64,000 nucleotides of DNA from Ruania zhangjianzhongii (GTDB lineage: Bacteria > Actinomycetota > Actinomycetes > Actinomycetales > Beutenbergiaceae), in contig NZ_CP042828.1 in assembly GCF_008000995.1 (NCBI RefSeq), positions 2,196,882 to 2,260,881 on the forward strand, in the 5' to 3' direction. The notes under the pieces were generated by a model. It saw only the letters and a program-made list of their open reading frames with translations. It searched no databases and was not told the DNA's origin. Each line of letters opens with the position of its first letter. Position 1 is the stretch's first letter. This document shows, piece by piece, positions 35,927 through 46,877 of this stretch. A program made the position numbers and the translations under genes.

Positions 35927-35985
35927 CGACTTGCCAAAATCCGTTGCCCAGATCGTGTGTGTGGGCAACGGATTCTGACCAGTCG
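35927..35985. terminator. Palindromic terminator between converging genes
   Basis: Inner arms AATCCGTTGCCCA (35938-35950) and TGGGCAACGGATT (35962-35974) are a perfect 13-bp stem with an 11-nt loop. Outer arms CGACT and AGTCG (35927-35931, 35981-35985) extend it. It lies between the 35908 stop and the aceE stop, so it can serve both strands. Its border GCGACTTGCCA resembles the palindrome at 6329-6390. Confidence 0.7.
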
Positions 35986-36016
35986 GCAGCCTAGGGCAGC
36001 CGGGTTACGGCAACGG

Positions 36017-38764
<2,748 letters not shown>

Positions 38765-39064
38765 GACTCTACTCTTCTCTCCGCGCCCGGTGGGGCGCTC
38801 AGCGACATCAGCCCTGGCCCGAGGTGTCTCCTGGCTGGGGCTATGGTGACGCTCCCATTGTCGTGCCTTGACGCAGGTGCGTCACCTTCTTGGGGTGTGA
38901 GATCCGTGACATCACCGTTTCACATCGCGGGCACTGGCGCGCGTTGCCAGCATCTCGGTGGGCGAGCATGCGATTCCGTGCAGTTGCCCCGGGTGGTCCC
39001 GGTACGGTGTGGTGAGAAGCACACCTCCGCCGCTGGGGCGGAGTGGACGAAGGAGAGGACACAC
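38765..39064. other. 300-nt divergent intergenic region
   Basis: Holds the promoters of aceE (leftward) and of the DUF3052 gene (rightward), and the TGACGC repeats. No gene of its own is supported. Confidence 0.6.
38869..38884. promoter_or_regulatory. Candidate operator in the aceE/DUF3052 gap
   Basis: TGACGCA-GG-TGCGTCA, with 7-bp perfect arms. A further TGACGC half-site lies at 38847-38852. Both are about 80-120 nt upstream of aceE, so they may control aceE. Confidence 0.45.
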
Positions 39065-39496
39065 GTGGCAGGGACCACGAACGCCGCGAGCGACAGCGCA
39101 GGCGTCCGTTTCGGAGTGAAGCAGGGGCAGGTCATCCAGGAGTTCGGTTACGACGACGACGTCGATTCCGACCTGCGTAGCGCCCTGGAGGAGGCTACGG
39201 GCACCGAGCTCGTGGACGAGGACTATGACGACGTCACCGACGCGGCACTGGTCTGGTGGCGCGAGGACGACGGTGACGCGCACGATCTGGCGGATCTGCT
39301 GATGGACACACTCACCACCTTGGAGGACGGCGGTCTGATCTGGGTGCTGACCCCCAAGCCGGGGCGGTCGGGGCACGTGTCTGCACCCGAGGTGGACGAG
39401 GCTGCTCGTACTGCCGGGCTGCACAGCACGAGCACGATCTCCGCGGCCGAGCACTGGAGCGGGTTCCGGCTCACCACCCGCGGCCGGGGTAGGTGA
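39065..39496 (+). CDS. DUF3052 family protein
   Basis: Function unknown. 143 residues, acidic. The family pattern is FGVKQGQVIQEFGYDDDVD, VDEDYDDVTDAALVWWREDD, then GGLIWVLTPKPGR and AEHWSGFRL. Soluble. GTG 39065 with AAGGAGAGG upstream. Its stop overlaps the start of the peroxiredoxin gene, so they share an operon; the family is often found next to peroxiredoxin genes in actinobacteria. Confidence 0.9.
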   Translation: MAGTTNAASDSAGVRFGVKQGQVIQEFGYDDDVDSDLRSALEEATGTELVDEDYDDVTDAALVWWREDDGDAHDLADLLMDTLTTLEDGGLIWVLTPKPGRSGHVSAPEVDEAARTAGLHSTSTISAAEHWSGFRLTTRGRGR

Positions 39497-40047
39497 ACGA
39501 CGCCGGCACCTCGCCTGGTCCGGGCGGGTTCGCCCGGACGATGGATACGCCCGACGGCGCAGCGCTGCCGGGCGTAGGCGACCTCGCCCCGGACTTCACC
39601 GCACCGAACGTGCATGGCGCACCCGTGTCCTTGGCCCGGCTACGTGGCGGGCCGGTGCTGGTGGTGTTCGTCCCGTTCGCGTTCACCCCGGTGTGCACGG
39701 CCGAAGCCGCGGCCCTGCACCGGGCCTGGCCCGGGTGGCGAGAGCGGGATGTGCAGCTGCTGATGATCAGCTGTGATGCCGTGCCGACGCTGCGGCGCTG
39801 GGCCGAGGAGCAGCAGGTCGGCTTCGAGGTGCTCTCCGACTTCTGGCCGCACGGCCAGGTGGCCCGCGCCTACGGGGCGTTCTCGGAGCTGGACGGCGCG
39901 GCCGACCGGGTCAGCGTGCTGATCGACGCCGACGGGGTGGTCCGCTGGCGGAGGAGTACGGGTCGCGGACTGGCTCGGCCGGTGAGCGACTATCAGGGTG
40001 CGATCGAGGAGCTGCTCCGCGGCGGTAGCGAGGGCAGTCTTTCGTGA
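39493..40047 (+). CDS. Peroxiredoxin (AhpE/BCP-like)
   Basis: Thiol peroxidase. 184 residues, or 168 from the ATG at 39541. Thioredoxin-like fold with GDLAPDFTAPNVHG at the start, the peroxidatic Cys in FAFTPVCTAEAAALH, and a conserved Arg near WRRSTG. Only one redox Cys is clear (a second, in LLMISCDA, is unlikely to resolve it), so it is probably 1-Cys type. The GTG at 39493 overlaps the DUF3052 stop as GTGA. Confidence 0.88.
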   Translation: MNDAGTSPGPGGFARTMDTPDGAALPGVGDLAPDFTAPNVHGAPVSLARLRGGPVLVVFVPFAFTPVCTAEAAALHRAWPGWRERDVQLLMISCDAVPTLRRWAEEQQVGFEVLSDFWPHGQVARAYGAFSELDGAADRVSVLIDADGVVRWRRSTGRGLARPVSDYQGAIEELLRGGSEGSLS

Positions 40048-40826
40048 GGCTCCAGCTGCCCGCCGGGCCGCTGGCGATCGCCCACCGAGGCGGCGCCGGG
40101 CTGCCGGCGAACGCCGGGATCGAGAACTCGCTGCAGGCGGTGGCGCACGCCGTGGACCTGGGCTACCGGTACATCGAGACCGATGTGCAGGCCAGTGCCG
40201 ACGGAGTGGCGTTCGTGCTGCACGATGCGGACCTGCAGCGGGTGGCCGGCCGGGCCGTGTCCGTGGAAGGCCTGACCGCGGCGGACCTGCGCGCGATCAC
40301 TCTCAGCGGCGGAGAGTCGATCCCCACGCTGGCCGATCTGCTTGAGGAGTTCGACGGTCTGCGGTTCAACATCGACCTGAAGTCCGATGCCGTGGTGAAC
40401 CCGGCGGTGCGCACGCTGCGGGCGGCCGGGGCAGGGGGCCGAGTGGTGCTGGCAGCGTTCAGCCATCGCCGGTTGGTGCGAGCCCGCCGGCTGCTGCCGG
40501 GAGTGGCCACCTCGGCCTCACCGCGAGAGATCGCGGCCCTGCGGTTCGGCCGGCTGCCGCTGGCCGCACGTGCCGGGGCGGTGGCCTTCCAGGTGCCGAT
40601 CCACACCACCGTCCGGGGTCGGCGCGTGCGGATCGTCACCGACTCCTTCATCGCTCGGGCGCACGCCCGCGGCCAGCAGGTGCACGTGTGGACCATCGAC
40701 GATGCCGCGACGATGCACGAGCTCTTCGAGCGCGGCGTGGACGGGATCGTTGCCGACCGCATCGATGTCCTCCGCGAGGTGCTGATCGAGCGCGGCGTGT
40801 GGCCCGCGCCGGGGGAGTGGAGCTGA
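40044..40826 (+). CDS. Glycerophosphodiester phosphodiesterase
   Basis: Hydrolyses glycerophosphodiesters to glycerol-3-phosphate and an alcohol. 260 residues. Catalytic residues: IAHRGGAGLPANAGIENSL (His, Arg, Glu), the metal ligands in YIETDVQASADG, and VLHDADLQR. The C-terminal VHVWTIDDAATMHELFERGV closes the TIM barrel. No signal peptide. GTG 40044 overlaps the peroxiredoxin stop as GTGA: last gene of a three-gene coupled operon. Confidence 0.92.
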   Translation: MRLQLPAGPLAIAHRGGAGLPANAGIENSLQAVAHAVDLGYRYIETDVQASADGVAFVLHDADLQRVAGRAVSVEGLTAADLRAITLSGGESIPTLADLLEEFDGLRFNIDLKSDAVVNPAVRTLRAAGAGGRVVLAAFSHRRLVRARRLLPGVATSASPREIAALRFGRLPLAARAGAVAFQVPIHTTVRGRRVRIVTDSFIARAHARGQQVHVWTIDDAATMHELFERGVDGIVADRIDVLREVLIERGVWPAPGEWS

Positions 40827-40933
40827 GCACCGGCAGCACCGCCGTCGTGCTGGTCGGCTGAGGTGTGGACAAGTCCGGGGAACTGCGCCGTCCCACGGGG
40901 TTGGCACCAGCACGGCCTCGGCGTACAGTCGGA

Positions 40934-40951
40934 AGTAAGTAACCACTTACT
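40934..40951. promoter_or_regulatory. Candidate TetR operator
   Basis: AGTAAGT-AACC-ACTTACT, a perfect 7-bp inverted repeat, 18 nt upstream of the start of the PPOX gene. The TetR gene is second in that operon, which suggests autorepression. Confidence 0.65.
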
Positions 40952-40968
40952 GACGTGGGAGGCCCACG

Positions 40969-41415
40969 ATGTCGAAACGGTCCCAGCGGTCCATCGCCAC
41001 ACTCTCGGATGCGGCCAGTCCCGACCTTCGCCGGCTGGTGGCCAGCGGCACCGTGCTGCTGCAGACGCGCAAGCGAGACGGGACGTGGGTGGGTGCCCCG
41101 GTCAGTCTTGTCGGAGACGGTGACCATGCCTACTTCCGGTCCTGGAGTACCGCCGGAAAAGCGAAGCGGCTGCGGAACTTCTCCGCTGTGCGCCTCGCCC
41201 CCAGCAGCTTGACCGGGACGCCCACGGGCGGCGAGGTCGATGGTCGCGCGCACCAGGTGCACGGCGAGGAGGAACGGCGGGCGCGGGATCTGCTCTCCGC
41301 CCGGTTCCCCGTGCTGCACCGCCACCTCGTGCCGTGGCTGCACCGCCGGAAGGGGCGCACCACGGTGCACTACGTGCTGGCCGTCCCCGGTGAGCGCAAC
41401 GACGATGGTCGCTGA
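40969..41415 (+). CDS. PPOX-class F420-dependent oxidoreductase
   Basis: Split-barrel flavin/F420-binding protein, 148 residues. ASPDLRRLVASGTVLLQTRKRDGTWVG and VSLVGDGDHAYFRSWSTAGKAKRLRNF, read in pieces, match the family that contains Rv-type F420 reductases. Substrate unknown. The start is ATG 40969 next to GGGAGGCC. Cotranscribed with the TetR gene, which overlaps its end by 11 nt. Confidence 0.85.
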   Translation: MSKRSQRSIATLSDAASPDLRRLVASGTVLLQTRKRDGTWVGAPVSLVGDGDHAYFRSWSTAGKAKRLRNFSAVRLAPSSLTGTPTGGEVDGRAHQVHGEEERRARDLLSARFPVLHRHLVPWLHRRKGRTTVHYVLAVPGERNDDGR

Positions 41416-42049
41416 GGGCTCTGGTCACTCCGGCGCAACCGCACCGCGCGGAGACACCCGGAACCGGGTCCTGGCGGTCGCGATGGAGCTGTTCGGACGG
41501 CACGGTTACGGCCCGACCACTGTGGCGCAGATCGAACGAGCGGCCGGACTGTCGGCAGGAGCCGGTGGACTCTACCGGCACTTCCCGTCCAAGAAAGCCC
41601 TGCTCATCGAAGGGTTGCGGCGGGAGGGAGGAGCGGGTCGAGCGCTCCTGGAACGCCTCGATGACCTGGGGCAGGTGGGTGCAGCGCCGAGGGAGCGGCT
41701 GCTTGCAGTAGGGCGCGCGGGGTTAGCGCGCTTGGAGCAGGAGCGGGACCTGAACCGGCTGCTGGTGCGCGATCTCGACCAGTTCCCGGAGCTGCTGGAG
41801 CAGGTCCGGGAGCAGGAGGTCGAGGCCGTGTTCCGGGGGTTGTCCCGCTGGCTCGCCGGCCAGCCGGACGGACGGCCGGACACCGACTGGGACGCGCTGG
41901 CCGCGGTGCTGCTCGCTGCCGTGAGCCATTACTGGATCCTGCGCGACGTCTACGGCGGCAAGCATCCGCACCAGATCTCGGCAGAGCGGTTCCTCGGCAT
42001 GCTCACCGATCTGGCCGCGACGGTCTTCACCGGCGTGCCCGACCGGTAG
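41405..42049 (+). CDS. TetR-family transcriptional regulator
   Basis: 214 residues. N-terminal HTH (VLAVAMELFGRHGYGPTTVAQI, in pieces, then GGLYRHFPSKKALL) and a helical ligand domain. ATG 41405 lies inside the end of the PPOX gene. Likely represses the operon from the AGTAAGT palindrome at 40934-40951. Confidence 0.9.
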   Translation: MVAEGSGHSGATAPRGDTRNRVLAVAMELFGRHGYGPTTVAQIERAAGLSAGAGGLYRHFPSKKALLIEGLRREGGAGRALLERLDDLGQVGAAPRERLLAVGRAGLARLEQERDLNRLLVRDLDQFPELLEQVREQEVEAVFRGLSRWLAGQPDGRPDTDWDALAAVLLAAVSHYWILRDVYGGKHPHQISAERFLGMLTDLAATVFTGVPDR

Positions 42050-42085
42050 CCGCGGTATGCATCGACAGCGAGCCGTGGATGCGCG

Positions 42086-42883
42086 TCAGGCCACGGTCTT
42101 CACCATCCCGCCGTCAACGAGGTAGTCGGACCCGGTGATGTTCGCAGCCCGGTCGGAGGCCAGGAAGGCAACCAGGGCTGCGATCTCTTCGGGTTCGCTG
42201 ATGCGACCGGTGCTGATCGCCATCTGCGCGGGCAGCACTCGATCCATCACGTCCGCCACAGTGGTCTGTGCCTGCGCGGCGATGCCATGCGCGAAGCCTC
42301 CGGTGCCGGTCCACATCGGAGTGCGTACCGGCCCGGGGGAGATGGTGTTGACCCGGATGCCCTCCGGTGCGAGTTCCTCCGCCCAGGCCTTGGACACGTT
42401 CGACAGCGCAGCCTTGGCTGCGCAGTATGGAGCGATCGGACCGGAGGGAACCTTGGCGTTCACCGAGCCGATCGTGACGATGGCTGCCCCGGGACGCCCC
42501 CGCAGGTGAGGAACCGCGGCGCGTACGGTGCGCACCGCACTGAACAAGGTGACGTCGAAGATGCGCTGCCACTGTCCGTCGTCGAAATCGATCGAGGACG
42601 GAGCCGGCTCACTCCCGCCGACGTTGTTCACCACGATGTCCAACCCTCCCGCAGGGCCAGCAGCCTCGGTGATGAGGTGGTCCGCTCCACCCGGTGCCGC
42701 CAGATCGACGGCGACGAAGCGCACATCGTGACGACGTTGCAGGTCAGCAAGCTCCACGGTGCGTGTCCGTGCGCCCACGACGACGCGGGCTCCCCCCTGG
42801 GCGAGCACCTCGGCGATCGCCAGGCCGATTCCGCCATTGCCCCCGGTCACCACGGCGGTCTTCTCGGTCAGGTTCAGGTCCAT
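42086..42883 (-). CDS. SDR-family oxidoreductase
   Basis: Short-chain dehydrogenase/reductase, 265 residues. Nucleotide motif TGGNGGIGLAIAEVL, NNVGG, the catalytic Ser in TIGSVNAK, and YCAAK with the catalytic Tyr and Lys. ISPGPVRTPMW and YLVDGGMVKTVA follow the 3-oxoacyl-ACP-reductase-like pattern, but the substrate is not evident. ATG 42883 with GAGGAG upstream. Divergent from the nitronate monooxygenase gene. Confidence 0.92.
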   Translation of the reverse strand: MDLNLTEKTAVVTGGNGGIGLAIAEVLAQGGARVVVGARTRTVELADLQRRHDVRFVAVDLAAPGGADHLITEAAGPAGGLDIVVNNVGGSEPAPSSIDFDDGQWQRIFDVTLFSAVRTVRAAVPHLRGRPGAAIVTIGSVNAKVPSGPIAPYCAAKAALSNVSKAWAEELAPEGIRVNTISPGPVRTPMWTGTGGFAHGIAAQAQTTVADVMDRVLPAQMAISTGRISEPEEIAALVAFLASDRAANITGSDYLVDGGMVKTVA

Positions 42884-43022
42884 CGTCTCCTCGATTCGGG
42901 TGGGGATGTGGTCACGGATGCGGTGGCTGCCATCCACGGTGTAGACGCATCGGGTCACCGAGATGTGAGGTCCGATTTGCGTGAGAGACTCACAGCGTTC
43001 GATCGCGGAGAAGAGGGTGCAG

Positions 43023-44066
43023 ATGACCAGGCAGCGACTGACCGACCTTCTCGGTGTACAGGTCCCGATCGCGCTCGGCGCCTTCGGCGGCGTGTCCTCG
43101 GTGGAGCTGACCGCGCAGGTGAGCCGGCTCGGTGGTCTGGGGTCCTATGGGCTGTACGGCTACGACGCGGCGCGAATCAGCGAGACCATCGGTGCGCTGC
43201 GAGCGGCGACGACCGAGCCGTTCGCGGTCAACCTCTGGGTGCCGACCGGGGATGAGGTCCGGCCCGAGGACGTGGACCTCGACCCGGCCCTGGCCGCCGC
43301 CGAGCCGCTGTTCGACACCGTCGGTGTGCCTCGCCCGCAGCTGCCGGCCGCGTTCCTGCCCGATTTCGGTGCTCAGATCGCAGCAGTGATCGAAGCACGG
43401 CCACCGGTGGTCAGCTTCGTGTTCGGTCTCCCGGAGCCGGCGGTGATGAACCGGCTGCAGAAGGCAGGGATCCGGGTGCTCGGCACCGCCACCACGGTCG
43501 AAGAGGCCGTGCACGTCGCCCGTGGCGGCGCGGATGCCATCATCGCCACCGGCCTCGAGGCCGGTGGGCACCGCGTCTCCTTCCTCCGCCCCGCGGAGGA
43601 GTCCCTGGTAGGCACGTTCGCTCTCGTACCCCAGGTGGTGGACGCCGTCGACGTGCCGGTGCTGGCCGCGGGCGGTATCGCGGACCGCCGCGGAGTGGCC
43701 GCTGCCCGGGCGCTCGGGGCCGAGGGGGTGCTGGTGGGGACAGCCTTCCTGCGTACCCGCCAGTCTGCGGCCAGCAATGCACACCGCCAGGCGATCGCAG
43801 ACGCGGGCGCAGCCGGCACCGTGCTCACCCGGGCGATGAGCGGAAGACTCTCCCGCGGCGTGCGCAACCGGGCGGTCGAGGTGCTGGAGAGTGGTGGGCA
43901 GGTCGCACCGTTCCCGGCGCAGAACTGGCTGACCGGACAGTTCCGGGCGGTGGCCAACCGGGAGGGGATCGGTGAGCTGCAGTCGCTCTGGGTGGGGCAG
44001 GGCGCCGGACTGGCCCGGTATGCCGATGCCGCGGAGGTGTTCGCCGAACTGCGCGCCGGGCTCTGA
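43023..44066 (+). CDS. Nitronate monooxygenase family FMN enzyme
   Basis: 347 residues, TIM barrel. FMN-phosphate and flavin motifs: PIALGAFGGVSSVELTAQVS, VLGTATTVEEAVHVA, ATGLEAGGHRVSF with the catalytic His, LAAGGIADRRGVAAARALGA. Such enzymes oxidise propionate-3-nitronate and similar nitronates. A related 2-nitropropane dioxygenase or enoyl reductase role is possible. ATG 43023 follows GAGAAGAGGG. Confidence 0.92.
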   Translation: MTRQRLTDLLGVQVPIALGAFGGVSSVELTAQVSRLGGLGSYGLYGYDAARISETIGALRAATTEPFAVNLWVPTGDEVRPEDVDLDPALAAAEPLFDTVGVPRPQLPAAFLPDFGAQIAAVIEARPPVVSFVFGLPEPAVMNRLQKAGIRVLGTATTVEEAVHVARGGADAIIATGLEAGGHRVSFLRPAEESLVGTFALVPQVVDAVDVPVLAAGGIADRRGVAAARALGAEGVLVGTAFLRTRQSAASNAHRQAIADAGAAGTVLTRAMSGRLSRGVRNRAVEVLESGGQVAPFPAQNWLTGQFRAVANREGIGELQSLWVGQGAGLARYADAAEVFAELRAGL

Positions 44067-44101
44067 TTGAGCCGTTCGGCAGGGCAGGTGCCGGTACAGC
44101 C

Positions 44102-44467
44102 TCAGTAGCCGCGCAGCTTGGTGATCTCGCGCCGTTCGCGTTTGGTCGGGCGCCCCGCACCTCGCTCACGCCGTGGCACAGCGGGCTGTTCCACCTTGGG
44201 TGGGGGAGGGGGAGTGTGGTCGATCATCGCCTGGGCCGCCCGCGGGGCGCTCACCCGTTTGCGTAGCGGCTCACGAACCTGCAGGTCGCGCTCGCGATCG
44301 GGTGCGGTGACCACGATGCGAGTGCCGATCCCGACCAGCGTGGCGGGCTTGACGCTCTCGCCGTCGATCTTGACGTGTCCGCCGCGGCAGGCGTTCTGTG
44401 CCTGGGTGCGGGTCTTGAACACGCGGACCGCCCACAACCAGCTGTCCACGCGTACCGAGTCGGCCAT
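44102..44467 (-). CDS. S4-domain RNA-binding protein (Hsp15-like)
   Basis: 121 residues. S4 fold in the first half: VRVDSWLWAVRVFKTRTQAQ, ACRGGHVKIDGESVKPA. Hsp15 in E. coli rescues stalled 50S subunits with attached nascent chains. A Pro-rich stretch and a basic tail (GRPTKRERREITKLRG) follow. Confidence 0.9.
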   Translation of the reverse strand: MADSVRVDSWLWAVRVFKTRTQAQNACRGGHVKIDGESVKPATLVGIGTRIVVTAPDRERDLQVREPLRKRVSAPRAAQAMIDHTPPPPPKVEQPAVPRRERGAGRPTKRERREITKLRGY

Positions 44468-44476
44468 GGTGGGAGC

Positions 44477-45931
44477 CTACGTGGCACGGGCATCAGATGT
44501 GTCCGGTGCGGCTCGGGTCCGAAGCCGAAGGGCCGGAACCACTGCGATGAGGCTGAGCAGTGCGAGGAGCAAGAAGACGTCGGAGTACGCGGGCGCCGCC
44601 GTGGTGGCCATCGGGTTGACGGTCTCGTTGCTGCCGGTCTGACGCCAGGACAGCAGCACACCGAAGACTGCGGGTCCGACCCCGGCGCCGAGGAACTGGG
44701 CGCTCTGGAAGATGCCGATCCCGCTGCCGACCAGCGGGGCCGGGAGCACCTGGCTGATGGCATGAGTGCTGAGGGTGACCACGAACGCGAAACCGGCGCC
44801 GAGAATCGCGACCGCTAGGGCAGCGAGGACGGGCGTACGTCCCGCGACTGCGGACATCACCAGCATCGCGACAGTGAGGAGACCGAGGCCGAACACGGTC
44901 AGCCTGGTGGGGCCGGCACCGTTGGCGGCGAGTCGGCCGGCGAGGGTGGAGGTGAGGGCGAGCGTGATGCCGCCCGGGACCATGATGAGGCTGCCTTCGC
45001 CCGGGGTGAGTCCGTTGACGTCGATGACGAGGAGGGGGACGAGAACGAGGGCAGTGAGGTTGACCAGCATGGCCAGGAAGATGACTCCGACAGCGGCGAG
45101 GTAGCCGCGGTACCTGAACAGGGCTGGCGGAATGAACGGGTCTGTCATCGTGCGACCGCGCACTGGGACCAGGATGAGTGCGACCACACCCAGGAGCAGG
45201 CAGCCCCACGACGCCGGGGCCGAGAACCCGTGTTCACCTCCGGCACGGGTGACGCCGAAGAGCAGAAGGCCGACACCCGCGCCGAGCAGGGTGCCACCCA
45301 CCAGATCAAGGCGCCGAGCCACCGTCGGCCGTGAGTCCGGGAGTATCCGGGCCACAGCAGGGATCAGGGTGATCCCGAGGGTGGTCATCAGCCAGAACAA
45401 GGACCGCCAGCCGAGCCACTGGCCGAGCCCACCGCCGACCGCCGGACCGAGCGCCGCACCCAGACCGCCGGCAGCGGCGATGAACCCGACACCGAGCGCG
45501 GTCTGACGGCGTGGCAGAAGGCGGGTGGCCGCGACGATCGTCAGCACGGGGATGGCTGCACCGCCGGCACCGGCGACGATTCTCCCCGCGACGAGGACCG
45601 GCAGCACCGGCGCGACCGCACTGATCAGGCTCCCGGCCGCGTACACCGCTAGGGCAATGACGAACAGGCGGCGCAGGCTGAAACCGTCAGCCATCCGGCC
45701 ATAGAGCGGGATGCCGATCCCACAGGCCAACAGGAACCCGGTGACCACCCAGGCGACGTCCGCCGTCGATGCTCGGAACTCAGCGGTGATACCCGGCAGG
45801 ACCAGCGAGACCATGTCGCTGGAGACCGGGACCACCATCATCGCGGGGACGAGGACTAGGAGCAGACGGCGGAGGGTGGGTGGCGAAGCCATGTCGAGTG
45901 AGTGCCGTGGGGATGGGCAGGCGAGGGTCAT
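44477..45931 (-). CDS. MFS drug/metabolite exporter (DHA2-like)
   Basis: 484 residues, about 14 helices as in DHA2 exporters. MFS motif A-like loop YGRMADGFSLRRLF, motif C region (GPAVGGGLGQWLGWR). ATG 45931 has GGAGG at 5 nt. Divides its promoter region with no gene between it and the Rrf2 gene, which lies upstream on the same strand. The Rrf2-type operator at 45952-45970 lies just ahead of it, so it is probably the regulator's target. Confidence 0.9.
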   Translation of the reverse strand: MTLACPSPRHSLDMASPPTLRRLLLVLVPAMMVVPVSSDMVSLVLPGITAEFRASTADVAWVVTGFLLACGIGIPLYGRMADGFSLRRLFVIALAVYAAGSLISAVAPVLPVLVAGRIVAGAGGAAIPVLTIVAATRLLPRRQTALGVGFIAAAGGLGAALGPAVGGGLGQWLGWRSLFWLMTTLGITLIPAVARILPDSRPTVARRLDLVGGTLLGAGVGLLLFGVTRAGGEHGFSAPASWGCLLLGVVALILVPVRGRTMTDPFIPPALFRYRGYLAAVGVIFLAMLVNLTALVLVPLLVIDVNGLTPGEGSLIMVPGGITLALTSTLAGRLAANGAGPTRLTVFGLGLLTVAMLVMSAVAGRTPVLAALAVAILGAGFAFVVTLSTHAISQVLPAPLVGSGIGIFQSAQFLGAGVGPAVFGVLLSWRQTGSNETVNPMATTAAPAYSDVFLLLALLSLIAVVPALRLRTRAAPDTSDARAT

Positions 45932-45951
45932 CGTGCCTCCGTTCAGATAAT

Positions 45952-45978
45952 GAAACTGAAATGGTTACAGTTGTGGTC
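45952..45978. promoter_or_regulatory. Rrf2-type operator upstream of the MFS gene
   Basis: AACTGAAA-TGG-TTACAGTT, arms matching at 7 of 8 positions, followed by GTGGTC. The stretch GGTTACAGTTRTGGTC recurs ahead of the Rrf2 gene (46506-46521) with one difference. Confidence 0.7.
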
Positions 45979-46008
45979 ACGGGTGTGAGCCCAGTGCTAC
46001 GGGCCAGT

Positions 46009-46458
46009 TCAACGGGAGGAGGCTCCGGTGTGCTCGTGGCCGAGGATCCGATCGAGGATCTCGGCGATCGAGGTCTGCGCGAGGCGCTCGTCCAACGCCC
46101 TCTGCGCAGCAGTGAATTCGGCCTCGAGCACGGACTGGGCGTGGCGGCCGATCACGCAGCCCTGGTTGGGCGTATGTGCATGGGTCGGCAGCAGCGCACG
46201 GCTGTCCTCGACAGCCGCATAGGCGTCGAGAAGTGAGATCTCCTCGGCGGGTTTCGTCAGCTGCCAGCCACCACCACTGCCCTCGAGGGCGTAGACAAGA
46301 CCGGCGTCTCGCAAGGCGCCGAGGACCCGGCGGACCAGCACGGGGTTGCTCTCCAGGCTGTCGGCGATCGTGGCTGAGGACTGCACGCCGTCGTCGGTCC
46401 AGTAAGCCAAGAAGGTCATCGCGTGCGCAGCCGTTGCCGTTCGTGTGCTCACGGCCAT
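46009..46458 (-). CDS. Rrf2-family transcriptional regulator
   Basis: 149 residues. Winged-helix N-terminus (ATIADSLESNPVLVRRVLGAL; GGGWQLTKPAEEISLLDAYA). Only one Cys is visible (NQGCVIGR), so an Fe-S cluster of the IscR/NsrR type is unlikely; the sensor could be a single thiol (YwnA-like). ATG 46458 with AGGAGAG at 5 nt. It precedes the MFS gene on the same strand, and both have the same operator. Confidence 0.9.
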   Translation of the reverse strand: MAVSTRTATAAHAMTFLAYWTDDGVQSSATIADSLESNPVLVRRVLGALRDAGLVYALEGSGGGWQLTKPAEEISLLDAYAAVEDSRALLPTHAHTPNQGCVIGRHAQSVLEAEFTAAQRALDERLAQTSIAEILDRILGHEHTGASSR

Positions 46459-46492
46459 CGGTACTCTCCTGATCCTTTGCGCATCGGACGAT

Positions 46493-46521
46493 CTAAAACT
46501 AACACGGTTACAGTTATGGTC
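46493..46521. promoter_or_regulatory. Rrf2-type operator upstream of the Rrf2 gene
   Basis: AACTAACA-CGG-TTACAGTT, followed by ATGGTC, 35 nt or more upstream of the Rrf2 start. Matches the site at 45952-45978 in its right arm and flank. Confidence 0.65.
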
Positions 46522-46578
46522 GGCCGGCGACGTCGTGCTCCTCCTGGCCCGCCGGGTTGGTAGCATGAGCCTCCGCCA

Positions 46579-46652
46579 GGGCCTATAGCTCAGTTGGTTA
46601 GAGCGTCGCGTTTACACCGCGGATGTCGGGGGTTCGAGTCCCTCTGGGCCCA
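46579..46652 (+). tRNA. tRNA-Val (UAC)
   Basis: 74 nt: acceptor GGGCCTA/TGGGCCC (one T-G pair), discriminator A, D-arm TAGCTCAG, anticodon loop with TAC (TTTACAC), T-arm GGTTCGAGTCC. CCA not encoded. Followed by a hairpin terminator. Confidence 0.95.
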
Positions 46653-46670
46653 CCCAGTGGTCGACGTTCC

Positions 46671-46701
46671 AACCCTGCCCCCGTGATCGGTGGGCAGGGT
46701 T
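46671..46701 (+). terminator. Terminator of tRNA-Val
   Basis: AACCCTGCCC (46671-46680) pairs with GGGCAGGGTT (46692-46701), 11-nt loop, followed by GCTTCGTTG. Confidence 0.75.
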
Positions 46702-46704
46702 GCT

Positions 46705-46877
46705 TCGTTGTGGTCCAGGTCGTCCGCCGACACTTCCGTTCGCGTGCATGTCTAGACGGTATGTAGTGACCTGTCCGGCGTGGAGGGGTTGCGGGCCGGG
46801 GCCTCTCTCACACATGTTCGTGGGTTACCGAGCAGGGGCCGCCTGCTCGGCCTATCCGACAGTTGTGGGAGGCCCCG
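46705..46877 (+). ncRNA. Candidate bridge RNA of the IS110 element
   Basis: In IS110-group elements the non-coding DNA upstream of the transposase encodes a structured bridge RNA with target- and donor-binding loops. This 170-nt stretch is in that place. A perfect 9-bp hairpin, CCGAGCAGG/CCTGCTCGG (46827-46849), lies 20 nt ahead of the ORF's Shine-Dalgarno. The loop assignments cannot be made by eye. Confidence 0.4.
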
